Positions 10,650 to 24,100 of a stretch of DNA of 64,000 nt are shown here, piece by piece; position 1 is the first letter of the stretch, and each line of letters opens with the position of its first letter. Location: contig NC_057866.1 in the NCBI RefSeq assembly GCF_019393635.1, positions 248,001-312,000 on the forward strand, read 5' to 3'. The notes below the pieces were generated by a model. That model saw only the letters and a program-made list of their open reading frames with translations, was not told the origin of the DNA and did not search any database. This DNA is from Dromiciops gliroides. Lineage: Eukaryota > Chordata > Mammalia > Microbiotheria > Microbiotheriidae. Made by a program: the position numbers and the translations under genes.

Positions 10650-12130
10650 GGGTCACGATCACCAAATCCCAGGCATGCTGAGCGGAAGCGATCTAGTCCC
10701 GGGCAGAGGCTTCCTGGCCTGGCCGAGCTTAGATAGACCTGCCATTAGCTCTCAGCATCCTCCCTCCATCCGCCATCCTCCATCCTCCTCCCTCCTCCCT
10801 GGTCCATCCTCAGCATCCCTCCCGCCTCCTGCCCGCAGCCACCGCCCCTCAGGCCCGCCGGGGAGGGACCATACTGGACGAGGGGGGAAACTTAGATCCC
10901 GCCCCGTGTCCTGGCCGGCGGCTTCCCAGGTCCGGCCACCCACAGATGGAGTGCAGGCCCCACGGCCTCAGGTAGCATCTCCCTCACCGCCAGGCCCGGG
11001 GCCTGGGAGCCCAAGATCCGAGCCACGGGAGGCCGCGCTGTCAGACCTCCCCCTTTAGCCGTTCTGTCGATGGTACCATCCGCCAGGTGGATGTTTGCGC
11101 GTTGGCGTGGAGATGAACGCTAGGTGCAGCCTAACCCCCGCGGGCCTCCGCCTCCGCTGGTCGTCCATTGGCTGATCTGGAGAAGGCGGTCGGTGATTGG
11201 CCGGGGCTGGCAGCCGGCCCGCGGCCCGTTTCACGGTGGGTAGCATCGCAGCGCAGCGGCCGCTGCTGCTGCCGCTGCTCCCGCTGCTGCTGCCGACTTC
11301 TGCTGCCGCCGCTGCTATCGATCCAGCTCCGGCCGCGGCTTCCCGCAGCGAGAAAAGCAGCTGGGGGCCCCGGGGAGAAGGGCACAGAGCCGGGCCCGCC
11401 TGGGAATCCCCATCCCGGGCGGTTGCAAAGGACAAAGGCCGGCAGGGAGGAGGGGGAGGGGAGGGGGAGAGGGAGGAGGGGGACATAGGGGGAGGGAAGA
11501 AGGAGGAGAAGGAAAAGAGAGAAGGAGCGGGAGAAGAGAGAAAGGAGGAAGAGGAGGGTGGGGAGGGGGGGAGGAGAAGGAGGAGGAAGAAGAGGAGGAG
11601 GAGGAGGAGGAGGAGGGGGCCATGCGCTGGACCCGAGTCCCGTCCCCTGCCCGCTGCACGCAGCCCGAGCCCCGGCTCCGGGCGGTGGGAGCTGAAGTGG
11701 GTCCGGGCTGGCTGTCCCTGGACCTGAGTGAGGGAAGAAAGGAGGGAGGGAGGTACAGAGGGAGTGCCGGCCCTGCCCAGTCCATCCCTGCCTGGCTCGG
11801 CCCATCGGACTCTGCTGGCCCATCCGGGCCCTGCCCAGGGCCTGGGGAGCATGAGGCTGGGAGTTGCCTGGGTGCCGAGGGCCGCTAAGGACAGCCGGAG
11901 CGGAGGGCAGGAGGGCAGGCAGGCCCAGGGAGTCCTAGGCGGGCCAATTTGGACCCCAACCCTGACCATGCTGCGGTTCCCAGTGAAGAAACTTCGCAAG
12001 CAGTTTCCGCCTGCTGCTGCTGCTGGTACTGCTCACCTGCGCCGCGTGGCTCACCTACCTGCACCTGAGCTCGTACGCCAGGGCCGAGCCCTTCGGCTTC
12101 GCCTCAGCGGAGGCTCTTGGCCCAGGTAGG
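10650..12130 (+). promoter_or_regulatory. CpG island and promoter region of B4GALNT4
   Basis: A GC- and CpG-rich stretch covering the first coding exon. It holds two ATTGG (inverted CCAAT, NF-Y type) boxes at 11167-11171 and 11196-11200, 29 bp apart. A perfect 12-bp palindrome GATGGTACCATC lies at 11069-11080, and a CTG/CCG-rich stretch at about 11255-11330. No TATA box is evident. Transcription probably starts downstream of the ATTGG pair, but the start site cannot be fixed from sequence. Confidence 0.7.
11440..11622 (+). repeat. Polypurine (GGA/GGGA) tract in the B4GALNT4 5' region
   Basis: About 180 bases that are almost entirely G and A on the plus strand, ending in a GGA trinucleotide run. 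They lie about 350 bp upstream of the start codon, probably within the 5'UTR or core promoter. Confidence 0.85.
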
Positions 12131-15100
12131 TCCCCGTAGCTTCCTCAGTTTCCCCCACAACACATTACTAGCCTTGGATCCACCTGATAATTTTGCGGGG
12201 GTGGGCCTGGGGAGGGAAAGGGTTAAGGATGTGTTGCCCTTAGTCGGGAGTCTTTTGGGGACTCTTGCTGCTCCTTAGGTGGGAGGATCTCAGACTCCAT
12301 TAGGACAAGGCAAGGGACCAGCAAAAGTCACTCAGAAGCAGGCCAATGTTAGGGACAAGGAAGAGAACTAACTGAAGCCCCACTTGGCAGAGAGGTCTGG
12401 CCACCATGTCCAACCAGTCAGACAAGGGTCCTCCGGCTTGGCCTTTTCTATCCTGGGAGGCCATATGGCTTGTCCTCCGACAACGCGCAGATGTAGCTTC
12501 TGTTCCGGGGTTTCCTGACTCCCTGGTTCCCAAGGCCCTCCATTCTCCATCCAGCAAAGGCACATTTCTGTCCGTTGCCTCTCCCTTGCTCTAAGATCAT
12601 CCATGGTTCCCTGCTAACCCACCTCCCCAGCGGTGGACACTGACCAGCCCATGCTCATGGCTGGCCCATTCAGGCTTTGCTCTCAGTTCCCCGTTCCACT
12701 TGTCCAGCACTGGGGCTTTCAGGGGCTTGTCCATCAGGTGCTGGGGAAGAAGGGCCTGGCCTTCTCTCCAGAAGGCCCAGCAGCACCTCCTTCTGGGGCC
12801 CTGTGCCCCTGGGTCTGACAGAACACCAAATCCCTGGGGCACGGGAGGGCTTTCTCTTCTCTCCTGATGGGAGGCAGGACTCCTCCTCCAAGAGAGGGAT
12901 TGCATCCACATCCTTTAGCCTGTCCTCTGGTGTCAGGTGAACAGCCTATTAATGGAGAGGTCACTCTTCCTGTCCCAATACTGACTGTGTCCCAGCACAC
13001 CCCTGAAGGTCAGCACCCTGTCAATGGCTTCTTCTCTTCCAAGGTCTTGGGGTATTGGGAAAGTGAAGGCTTCCACATGGGGGGGGCAACACAACACAGT
13101 GTGAAGTTGCAGCTCAGGGACTCCCAGAATGAGGAGGGAGCTCCCCCCTCCCCATAGTCCAGTTGGAGTCCTCATGACCATTCCTCCTTAGGTACTTCTC
13201 CATCTCCTCCCCCACTCAGATTTCATTCCAAGGGCTAGAGCTACATGCATTTGCATGCACATGTATACATACATGCTTGCATATACATACATATGCAATG
13301 CACATATATACACGGAATACACACATGGTGTGTGCAAATGTACACACGCATTACGCATGCACGCACGCACACATGCTCATCCTTGAAAAGTTCCCCTACT
13401 AACACCTGTGGTTATAATAATAAAAGTTTCTGGGGCAGCTAGGTGGCACAGTGGGATAGAGCAACTTGGCCCTGGAGTCAGGAGTACCTGAGTTCATACT
13501 CCGGCCTCAGACATTTGACACTTACTAGCTGGTGACCCTGGGCAAGTCACTTAACCCTAATGCCTCACCAAAAAAAAAAAAAAAAAGAAAAGAAAAAAGA
13601 AAGTTTCTGCCCAAGTTCTTCCGGGCTAGCCTGGCAGACGCAAAGAACTAAATACACTGAAGTTTGTAGGGAGAGTCTCCCAGAGTTGGTGCTCACTGAG
13701 CTGAGCCATGTACTGAGGGGAGAGGCACAGTGAGGATTCCATGTGTTCAGGCATGGGAGATGTCACATAGGTGGAGGGCAGGGAGATGAAATTGCCCAGT
13801 TGAGCAACAAAGGTGGACAGAGCGTGAAGCCCTCTGAAGCCCAAGGTGCAGAGGTTTTTGCCTTATGTTAGGGGCAGAGGGGAGCCCCCTGGAGGTTTGG
13901 GGGCAGGAGAGCGCCCTCCTTTAGGAAGATAACTTGGGTGGCTGAGTGCAGGGCAGACTAAAGCGGGGAGAGTAGAAGTGAAGAGACCCAACAGGCTAAT
14001 AGGGCCGGAGCAAGAAAGGCAGCATGGGAATTGAGAGAAGGGGACAGCCTCTGATGAGGGAGCTCTGAAGAGTCTCGGGGTGAGGGGAGCTCCCCAAAGG
14101 GAAGGCAATCATTCTCCTGTTTCTGAGGACTCACCCCTAGAAGGGGAGCCCCTCAGCCCCATCCCCTTCTCTAGCAGGTAGCCTGGCGTCGTAGTGTGAG
14201 GGAACCCACAGGATAACAAGGGGGTAGGGGAAGTATAGAACAAGGGGAGCAAGTTTCTCAGAAGAGCTGGGAAGTCAAAACCTCAGCGGCTGCTCATCAA
14301 CTCCCCGGAAACCACCCTGTGGAACTGCTGAATCAGAGGGCCCATGAGCTCCCTCCATATGACACTGAGCTCACCCTCCCATCGGCACTCTGCCTTGCCT
14401 TTCCTGCCCTCCGCACGGAATGCCACGGAGGAGATGAGACGCATTGGCCACTTGCCCTGGGCCTGCATTTGGGGGCTGTGAAGGCATGGAGGAAGGAGGG
14501 CCAAGTGGCCTGGGGTCTCAAATGCCAGGATTAGGAGTGTACATTTTGTCCTGTAGGTAGTGGGAGCCAGTGAGGTCAGAAGTATACCTTAGCTGTGTGG
14601 AGGATGGATTGGAGGGGAAAGTCTGGAAGCCGGAGACCAATTCAGAGGCTATTGCGGTAGTCCAGGTGAGAGCAGATAAGGCCCAGCCCCCACAAGGGGC
14701 TACGGAGAAGTGTGCCTGAACCCTTAGGTGAGGGTGGACAAGGCTTTTCCCTGCTCTGCAACAGGAGGGCTGCCGGGCTGGGATGCCACCGCTGAGGTGG
14801 CCAGCCTGGACTGCTGGAGTTCAGGGAAGTTGGGAGGAGGGCCCCAGTTTGAGATGAAGATGCGAGTGGAGGGGGCCGGGCCCAGGTGACAGATGTCTCC
14901 TAGACAGGGTAAACAGTGACTCCACTCTGCTAGGACTGGGCTCACCTGCCCCCGCCCCCAGATTCACGTCCTGAGCCCAGGGCGGACCTGGTAGGCTCCC
15001 TCTTTGCCCAGAATCTCTCCAGCCAACCAAGACCTTGGGTTTCTGGAAATTTGGGACTGACAGATGCTCTCTGGGAACCAGGAGGAGCCATGGAGGGAAT

Positions 15101-18100
15101 TTCAGTCCAGACCTGTAAAGGAGACTCTTTGGGGTGCTGCCCCCAGTCCTATTCCTCTCCCAGTCACCTCCTAGTGGTGCCAGATGAGGCCACACCTGGC
15201 ACCTCAGTACCATGGCATGGTGGGTTTAGTCTGAAGGGACTCGCTCTCCCTGTACTACATGACATGGAGGAGGGTAGATGCAGGGGGCAGCCCCATTACC
15301 TGCTGAGAGGGGGCTGCTTTGTGGGAGGACATGGGGGCAGCACTCAAGGCGGGGGTTCTTAAGGCTGTCTGGGGACTTCAAGACCATCTACCCCAAGAGA
15401 TTAGGTGATTCACCCAGGGTCACCAGGCAGTGAGCAGGCCCAGCCCACCACTCCTCCTCCCAGCTTCTCTCTTGTCCTCAGTCATCCTTGGTCTTGCTTA
15501 TTAGGCTCAATGCCTTGGCACCCTCGTGTCTGTGCCCACTGATGGGTCGGCCTTTGTAGGCCTCCTTCCCACCCTTCTCCTCCTTTAAATGTCCTCTTGG
15601 TTCCTTCAGAATTTCATTCCTGACCTTCCTCTCTTTCCTGGGCTGTCTTCCCTTGGTCAGACTTGGCAAAGAGTCCCACTGCTTCCTTCTTTCTCCAACC
15701 CCTTGGAAACCTGCTCCCCCCAAATCCGAGGTTGTGTGTGTCAGATTTTTGTCTGGCCCCTCACCTGCATCCCAGGCTCTTTGGTGGAACCATCACAACC
15801 TCTCCTGCCAAGCATCCCATCATTCCCACCCCACAGTGAGAGACAGGCTGCTCTGCCTTGGGCAGAGAAGGTGAGGGCTCCAGCAGGGGTCTGCTACCCC
15901 ATCGATGGGTGCCAGGTCTGCCATCTGTCTCCCAAGCCCCTTTGCAATTTCCCCCTCCTATCTGATTGGTCTCTCACAGAAGCAGATGAGAAATACCCGT
16001 TGTGTTTTCAGCCTCTCCACTCTCCACTCTGCTTCTGACACCCTGCAAGTTCTTGGGTTTTCCACCTTCAATGCGTCCTTGCCCCTTGTGTGCCCAGCTG
16101 GAGACACACTCCCATGCTGAGCCTCCAGACCTTCCTGATCTCCCAGGACCATGAGGCCAAATCAAAGGCACCTCCTCTGTTGGCCTGAGGAGTCTGCTGC
16201 CTGTGGGGTTTGGGGCCTGGCTGGCTGAGGCCGAGGCTCCTTCCTCCCCAGAGGCTGTTGGAGGGGCTCTGCGCCACTCTGTCTCTGCACTAGCCATCTC
16301 CACAAGCTGACCTCGTGGATGCATGCAGGACGTTATCTCCTGCCCTGCCCTTTCAGGGTCAATCCCCCTCGAGTACATTTGCAGCAACCCCCCAGTGCCC
16401 TGTCAGGCCACGTGTCTGTGTGCCTTCCCACCTCCCTACTCCTGGCAGGGATGTTCCATGCTATGGACCAGGGACCCAGGGAGAAGATGGGCTGGGACCC
16501 AGGAGGCAGTTCAACATGGTGGGGCCACTGGCGAGGGGGAGGCCCCTGCAACATTTGCCCATGTGCTGCCATTGCAGATGGAGAGAAGCTGAGTGAGGTC
16601 ACAGATGCTGGGAAGGGGGTGGGGGGACCCCAGGTTGTGTCCCCCCCCAAGAGAGTGGATGACTCCAGTGAGAGTCATGAGGAAGACCAGCTGGTAAGTG
16701 GTCCTGAGAAACAAGCAGGAGGCATGGGTCAAGTGGGGGGGGGGGCAGGCTTCATCCTGCCCCACCCCCTTTCACACTCTCTCCTGCAGGATGAGGGACA
16801 GGAGCTGAGTGCCTTCCCTGGCCAGGCAGTAAGGTCGTCCCCGCTGAACCTCACCCAGCAGGTCCCCCCATGGCAGGAGGAGGTGAGTGGCTGGGGGTGG
16901 GGAGGGGGTGGAGGAGGGCTGATGCTCACACACCAGCTCCCACTCGTACTAGAGTGTGACAGGTCGATGGGCCTCTTGCACACACAGTACAGGGGGAAGG
17001 TTAACCTGCACGTTTTTTGAGGGACTGGTGTGGGGGTGCTGTGGGGAGCCTGAGGAGGAATCTTCATTTCCCACTGTTTCCCCATGTGAGTGTGTACATG
17101 AGGAGGGGGGCAGTGGACTGGTAGTTTAGTCTAAGGAAGGGGATTGACAGGGACTGGGGGACATTGAAGGGAAGAACTAGGGGCCAAAAGCTGAAGGAAA
17201 TTAGGGGGCTGGGGACCAGAGGTTGAAGGGGCATGGAGGGAAAGGGGGGTTGGAGGTAGAGACTGGAAGCCAAGAAGCTATTGGGCGAGGGTGTGGGACA
17301 CTGGAGGGAGGCTGGAGATGTGGAACAGAGGCTCAGAGTACATTGGGGAAGGTTGGGAGGGTCTATGGGGGCAGACTGGAGGCCAAGGGGGCATTAGGAG
17401 CTGTGATTAAGGGAGATGAGGGGTCTGTGAGGGACATAAGGATGAGGAGTTTGGGAAGAGCTGCATAGCAGGAGGGAATCCTGGGATCAGGAAGTAACTG
17501 ACTTCCCCACCCCATCCTTCCCCATGACCCTGCCTAGACCCGCACTACTGTGAAGAAATTGGCTGTGTCCCCCAAGTGGAAGAATTATGGACTCCGGATT
17601 TTTGGCTACATCCACCCCAGCAGAGATGGTATGGGGGAAGGGCTTTGAGGGAGGTATGGAGAGAGGATACACAGTGGGAGATGGGCCACATGGGGATCGG
17701 CTCAGAATGCTCTGCCAGCCCTGGCTCTGCTCTTAAGAGTCTATGCCCCCTGCCTGGTCCTCAGGTGATGTCCAGTTCTCTGTGGCTTCAGACGATAACT
17801 CTGAGTTCTGGCTGAGCTCAGATGAAAGCCCAGCAGGTGCCCAACTCGTGGCCTACGTAGGCAAGGTAAGCCCTAGGAATTCCTACCAGGGCTGGGGTTG
17901 GGGGACAGGTCTCCAGTGATGTGCCCCAAGGCTCTGTTCTTGGCCCACTTCTGTCTAGCATTTTTTTCCTTGGCTTGGCTAAAAGCATAGATCACTGGAT
18001 TATCACAAAGTGGGGAGGAAGGGATCAGGAAACCTGGAGGGAGAGTTCATCCCTGAGTAGAAGTTGGGCCCAGTTGAATAAGCTGGAATGGACTGAGGAG

Positions 18101-21100
18101 AAACACTCCCACCCGCTCACAGACCAAGCCCAGGAGCACCAGCTCCCCCAGATCCTCCCAAGCCAGAAAGACTCGGCCAGCGAGCCCTGTGTCCGGTCAA
18201 ACATCTGGGATTCGTGGGCCCAGCAGAGGGCAAAGACCCTCCCTTGGGACCTCTGGGGGACTCACACTAAGGAAGAGAAGTGAAAAATCAGCTCCATGTG
18301 CAGGACATGAAGAGTGTGAGGAACAAGCCACCCTCATCTGAGGGGAAGGAGCCCATTTGCCCTAGAGAACCAAGGGCCCCCTGGGTTTGGGCTACCTGGG
18401 GGGTCTGGAGAGAACAGCCTCAGGGACAGAAGCAGCTGCCTGTTAGGGAGAAGGGATGACAACTGGGTCTGGGGTGCAGACCCAAGAGACACATGGGGAA
18501 GCGAGAGGGCCCGGCTGGATCAGCTTATTAGGGACTGAATGTTCCCAGGGATAGCAAGCACCTTGGAGCTAGGTCTTAAAACACTTGCCAGATGACTTCC
18601 TACCAAAGACACTACAAATCAGGGAGTAATATCTGACCCCACCACCTGTTCCCTGCCTGAGGCCCTGCCCCAGGCACCAGAGCTGTGTCTATCTGTGGCT
18701 CTATCCTCCCCCAGGCTGCTCACTGGCCCCCACCAAGATAAGGGGGACCAAGTAACCCACTTCTCTTGTATCCCCCACCCTAGACTGGCTCTGAGTGGAC
18801 GGCGCCTGGCGAATTCACCAAGTTTAGCTCCCAAGTATCCAAGCCAAAGAGGTGAGTGACTTAAATGACTTCCCCTACCACCACCAACCACTGATACACA
18901 GACCTTTGTAGGCACAGACAGACACACAGACCTCTGTGGGCACAGACACAACTTTCAGCACAATGAAGTGCAAAGAGCCCTCTCCCTTGCATCTGAGGGC
19001 CTACATCTTCAAACACCAGTTATTCTGATTACTCCATGAGTAACTTGATAGAATCCCTTCCAGCCTCCAAGGCCGGAGGCTCCCCCTTGGGGAGGCAAGA
19101 CCCTCAGCCTCCTCTGCCCCCTCCTTCCCAGGCTCTCTTCTTCTCGACGCTATTACTTCGAGCTGCTGCACAAACAAGATGACCGAGGGTCTGACCATGT
19201 GGAAGTGGGAGTGAGTACTGAGCCCCTGGACCTAGGCCAGAGCGGGGAGGCCCGCTGACCTCCTGGTGCCTGGCTACCCTGCCTCTGACATGTCACACCC
19301 CCTCCCCTGCTCCCTGTTCCTCCTCAGTGGCGAGTTTTTCTCCCGGCCTGAAGTTCGAGGTCATCGGCTCCTCCCACATCTCCCTCTACACAGGTGTGAG
19401 GGGGCAGACCCCAAGGGATTGGGGGTGGAGGGCAGGCCCATGGGCATACCCTGTCCTGGAGAGAGGCCAGGAGGAGATGCAATGACTTCAGGACTCCTCC
19501 CTCTTCCTAGATGAGTCATTACTAAAGATGGACCATGTGGCCCACATCCCCCAGTCCCGGGCCAGCCATGTGGCCAATCCAGGGCCACAGCCCAAGGAGC
19601 TCGGAGCTGACATGCTGAGGCCTGATGCTCGGGACACCTTCTTCCTCAGTGAGGAGGGGCCCGGGATTGGGGCTGGAGGGGTTGGAGGGGCCGGAGGGCA
19701 GTGGCTGGGGCGAGCTCACCAACACCTCTTGGTCCTCCCACCAGCCCCGAGGCTGGAGCCATCCCGTCTGGAAATGTGCTGGTCCCCTGTGCCTATGCTC
19801 CTACCTATGTGGTCAAGGACTTCCCATCGCCCGCTACCAGGGCCTACAGTTTGTAAGTGACCCCTCCCCCCACCCTCCACCCTCCACCCTCATTCCAGGA
19901 AGAGAGGTCCTGCCTCTAACCTATGTGACCCTCATCTCCAGGTCTACCTCTCCTTCGTTTACCCCAACGACTTCACTCGACTCACACATATGGAAACTAG
20001 TAACAAGTGTTTCTACCGAGAGTCACCATTGTACCTGGAGAGGTGGTGTCAACAGGGGCCAAGCACAGGGGGGCTGCCGGGCAGGGGCTGAGCTAGCCTT
20101 GGGGGGCGGGTGCCCAGGGCCTGCCAGGCTTCCAGGGGGCAGCCAGGGGAGAAGGGGAGAGTTTCTTAGTGTGGCCCCTCTGCCTCTCCAGGTTTGGGTT
20201 TTACAAATACATGAAGATGGACGATGAAGAGGAAGAGGATGTTGCTGGGCGCGGGGCCTTCCTGTTCCTTGATCCGGACAGTGAGTGTGGCCAGCCAGAG
20301 TCCTACCAGACTCTTCCTGTTCCTGGGCAGTTCCTTGACTAGCCATCCCTTTCCCCCAGGTTTCCTGGAGGAGGAAGAGGAGGAGGAAGAGGAAGCAGAT
20401 AGCCCAGAGCCCACAGGAGCCCGTCCCTCCCCAAGCAGGACCCCCCCTCCTTCCTGGGGTACTCAGGACCATCGAGGGACCATCCCAAGCAGTCCCAGCT
20501 CCCATCCAAGGAGAGGGGCCCGGCTAACACGTGCCCTGAGCTGGGCCCACACGGCCCCAGCCACACCCCAGAATCATGGTGGAGCCCTCTCTCCCCCACT
20601 CTTTCTGGGCCGGGCACCACCCCCAGGTCTGCACTGAAGAAGCCAGAGAGAGTATACGTGACAAGGGTCCGCCCTGGGCAGCGCCGGGCCCTCAGACGAG
20701 GCCCCCCACGGCCCCGGCCCTGGCTAGCCCGGGGCCCTTGGCAGCCCCCGCTGCCCGGCATCTTTCTCTACCCCCGGCCCCTTCAGAGGGCGCATCTTCG
20801 GGCCCTTCGCCGGCCTCCGGGCCATCGGGCCCAACAGTCAGCAGCACCCCAGGCCGGGCTTCCAGGCCCCAGAATTCTCTCAGGAGGACCTCCAGAGTTA
20901 GCTTCCCCCCAGGAGGTCCTGGGCCTGACCACTGGCCTCACAGGCCTGACCTCAAATGCCTCGGAGGGTGGTGAGGCTGTAACCTCTTTCCTTCACATGT
21001 CCGAGGTGGCACAAGCAGGCCACCAGGGGGAAAGGCCGGGATGGAGGAGGTTGAGGGTGGCCCAGAGGAGACCGCCACCTCCCAGGAACAGCGAGGAGGA

Positions 21101-24100
21101 GGAGGAGGAGGAGGCCGGTGCCCCACCCAGGGGCTCCTGGCCTGAGGATGCCATCAACTGGCAGCGAACCTTCAGTGTCGGCGCCATGGACTTTGAGCTG
21201 CTCCGCTCAGACTGGAACGACCTTCGATGCAACGTGTCTGGGAACTTGCAACTTCCAGAGTCTGAGGCTGTGGATGTAGTCGCCCAGTACATGGAGAGGC
21301 TGAACAGCTTACACGAAGGGTACCTTGGGAGAAATCGCTGCTTAGTCTTTCAGGAGGAGAGGCTCGAACACTCCAGCTGGGGCCCCTCCTGACCACCCTC
21401 AATCCTTCAATCCCCACCCCCTCCAGTCATGGCTGCCCATCCCGAGCGGGAGGGGGGGCGCGCAGAACCAGCTCCCTGGAGATGTGGGCACCTAGAATGT
21501 TAAGTGGGAACAGGGGGGCTGGGCCAGGGCCCAGGGCCACGGCAGCCTCCTGATGGAAGCTGGATCCTCCCTCAAGTGCTAGACCCCTAACAGCAGGGGT
21601 CCAAGGACCAGCTGAGGTGCTGGCTGAAAGCCCTCAGGGAGCTCCCAGGGCTATGACCAAATGAATAGTCATGGGCAGAGGGGGAGGGAGAAGGGCTGGG
21701 ACCCAGGAGAGGTGACAAGAAACAGGAAGCAGGAGTGGGGGATGAGGAAGAGAGATGGGGGGTGGCCAGTTCGAAGTCACAGAGATGAAGAGGAGCACCC
21801 CCTCCTCAAGATCAGTCATGCTGTCACCATTGATTGAGTGCCTACTCTATGCAGGCCCTGAGCCAGAAGAAGTAGGAGCCCAGGGCAGCTGAAAGGCAGA
21901 GGAGGGAGGGGGAGAGAGGAACGATGGAAAGAAGGAGTGGCCTGGCTGGGAAGGGCCAGAGAGCTTTGTTGGGTCCTGGAGGTAAGAGGGAGGCGCTGGA
22001 GTCTACTGGGGAGAGGTGTCTACGCTCGAGAAAATTCAGGCGCGGCAATTAGGCTGGATCAGAGTGAGGAGTTGGGGTTAGGGGAGAGACGGGAGGCAAG
22101 GAGGCCAATTAGAGCCAGGGACCTCAGCCCTGGGGACGCAGCGAAGGGCCCAGAGGCTGAGGCTGCCGAGTTGGGTGCCCTAGAGGAAGGTGTGGGGAGC
22201 TGCCGACTGAGCTCTGTACAGAGAGCAGGGTGAGGAGCCCGGAGGTTAGAGGGGGTTAGAGGGAGCCAGCGAAGGCTTGGCAACAGCAGAGTCCGACCTC
22301 GAGTCCTTCTACATAGAGGAAGCCTCTCCCAGTCCTCCTCCTCCACCCAGTGCCATGCCGCAGATTACCTCCCACGTGGCCTGGTTCCACCTAGCCGTAG
22401 GCACGTCGTAGCCCACTCCGAGACAGGCAGAAAGGGACCCGAGGCTCCAGCGAAGGGGCGGGAGTCGCGAGTCGGGCAGGAGAGGGGCGCGGGAGCCGCC
22501 ACTGGGCCACGGGGCCACGGTGACCGCGGTCTCTCTCTCACGCAGGCGCTTCTCGCTGCTGCGCATCGTGAACGTGGAGAGCGCCGGGACTCGGCCAGGG
22601 GCAGCCGCTACCTGCTGGAGCTGGAAGTGCAGGAACGCGGGGGTCCTGGACGGCTGCGGCTGTCCGAGTACGTCTTCCTGCGGCCTGCCCCGGGCCCGGG
22701 CCGGGACCGACGGGGAAGACGAGGCCGAGCTCGGCGGCGACGATGAGGGTGAGGGCGACGGCGACGACAGGACGGCCCCAGAGGCCGCCCAGGCCCGGCC
22801 CCCGTCGGAAGCCCCGAGCCGCGCCCCCCGAACCCCTGCTCTGCCGGCCGGTGCGGCTGGCCTGGCGCCAAGACGTCATGGTTCACTTCGTGGTACCAGG
22901 TACGGGGAGCTGGGGAGCGGGAGAGCGGGGCCCGGAAAGGGCCGGGGCCGAGATGGGCCGGGGCCGGTATCGGCGGGACCGGATCGGCCGGGGCCCGGGC
23001 CGCGCTGACCCACGGCCGCCCCGTCTGTCCCCAGTGAAGAACCAGGCGCGGTGGGTGACCCGCTTCCCTCTGGGACATGGCTTCGCTGCACGCGCTCACG
23101 GGCGACACGCGCTTCAGCGTGGTCCTGGTGGACTTTGACAGCGACGATATGGACGTAGAGCGGGCGCTGCGGGCGGCGCGCCTGCCCCGGTAACGAGCCT
23201 CCGCGGCACCTCCACACGCCCCATCCCCTCCCCGTCCTTGCCTGTGCCCTTCCCCCAGTCTCCTGACTCCCGCGCCGACGCCCTCAAACAGCCGTACCCC
23301 CACCTCCCCCCAGGTACCAGTACTTGAAGCGCTCGGGGAACTTCGAGCGGGGCTCGGGGCTCCAGGCGGGCGTGGACGCCATCGAGGTGACCCACGGCGC
23401 GGGGGAGGGTCGGGGAGGGCCGCGGGCCGGCCGGGCTTGGCGGGTAGAGGGCGTGAGGCCCGGGCGGCTGCGGGTCAGCCTCTGTTCTGTCCCAGGATGG
23501 CAGCAGCATCGTGTTCCTGTGTGACCTGCACATCCACTTTCCCCTCAACATACTGGACGGGATCCGCAAGCACTGCGTGGAGGGAAAGCTCGCCTTTGCC
23601 CCTGTGGTCATGCGGCTCAGCTGCGGGAGCTCCCCCTGGCGACCCCCATGGTAGTGCCCCCATCGGCGGGCAGGGAGACCCAGGAGGGACCCCCAAACCT
23701 GCAGCCTACCCCTCCCTACCCGGACAGAACCCCGGGGTGAGGGGCGGGGGACGGGGGGGGGGCAGATCCTGGAGTCCCTTCTCTGGCCTCCCCCTGCCCT
23801 CAGGCTACTGGGAGGTGAACGGTTTCGGTCCTCTTCGGGATCTACAAGTCAGACTTTGACCGAGTGGGGGGCATGAACACCGAGGAATTCCGGGACCGCT
23901 GGGGCGGCGAGGACTGGGAGCTGCTGGACAGGTGTCTGATTCCTCCTCTTCCCCCCCACTTCCCCATTTGTGTCCCGGCCCAGGGCCTAAATGCCGGGGA
24001 GACAGAAAGGCGAAGGCCAGTCCCCTGCCCTGGAGAAGATGACCGTGTACAGACAATAAACCAGATAAATTGGGGGAGGGGGTATCTCAGATGCAAGAAT

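Larger units (their letters stand above)
12126..16577. other. B4GALNT4 intron 1 (4.5 kb)
   Basis: It holds an ACATRC-rich alternating purine-pyrimidine repeat (about 13240-13375), a SINE (13432-13600) and an old dispersed repeat-like segment (about 14530-14720). The rest is GC-rich sequence in which I see no exon. Long open frames here lack coding signals. Confidence 0.6.

Noticed and set aside
11055-11999. Long open frames of 176-314 codons on both strands over the B4GALNT4 promoter
   Set aside because: Caused by high GC and the purine tract; low-complexity serine/proline or glutamate/arginine runs, no domain.
16319-17020. 233-codon plus-strand open frame overlapping B4GALNT4 exons 2-4
   Set aside because: It runs through introns and into exon 4; splice sites and conserved peptides define the real exons.
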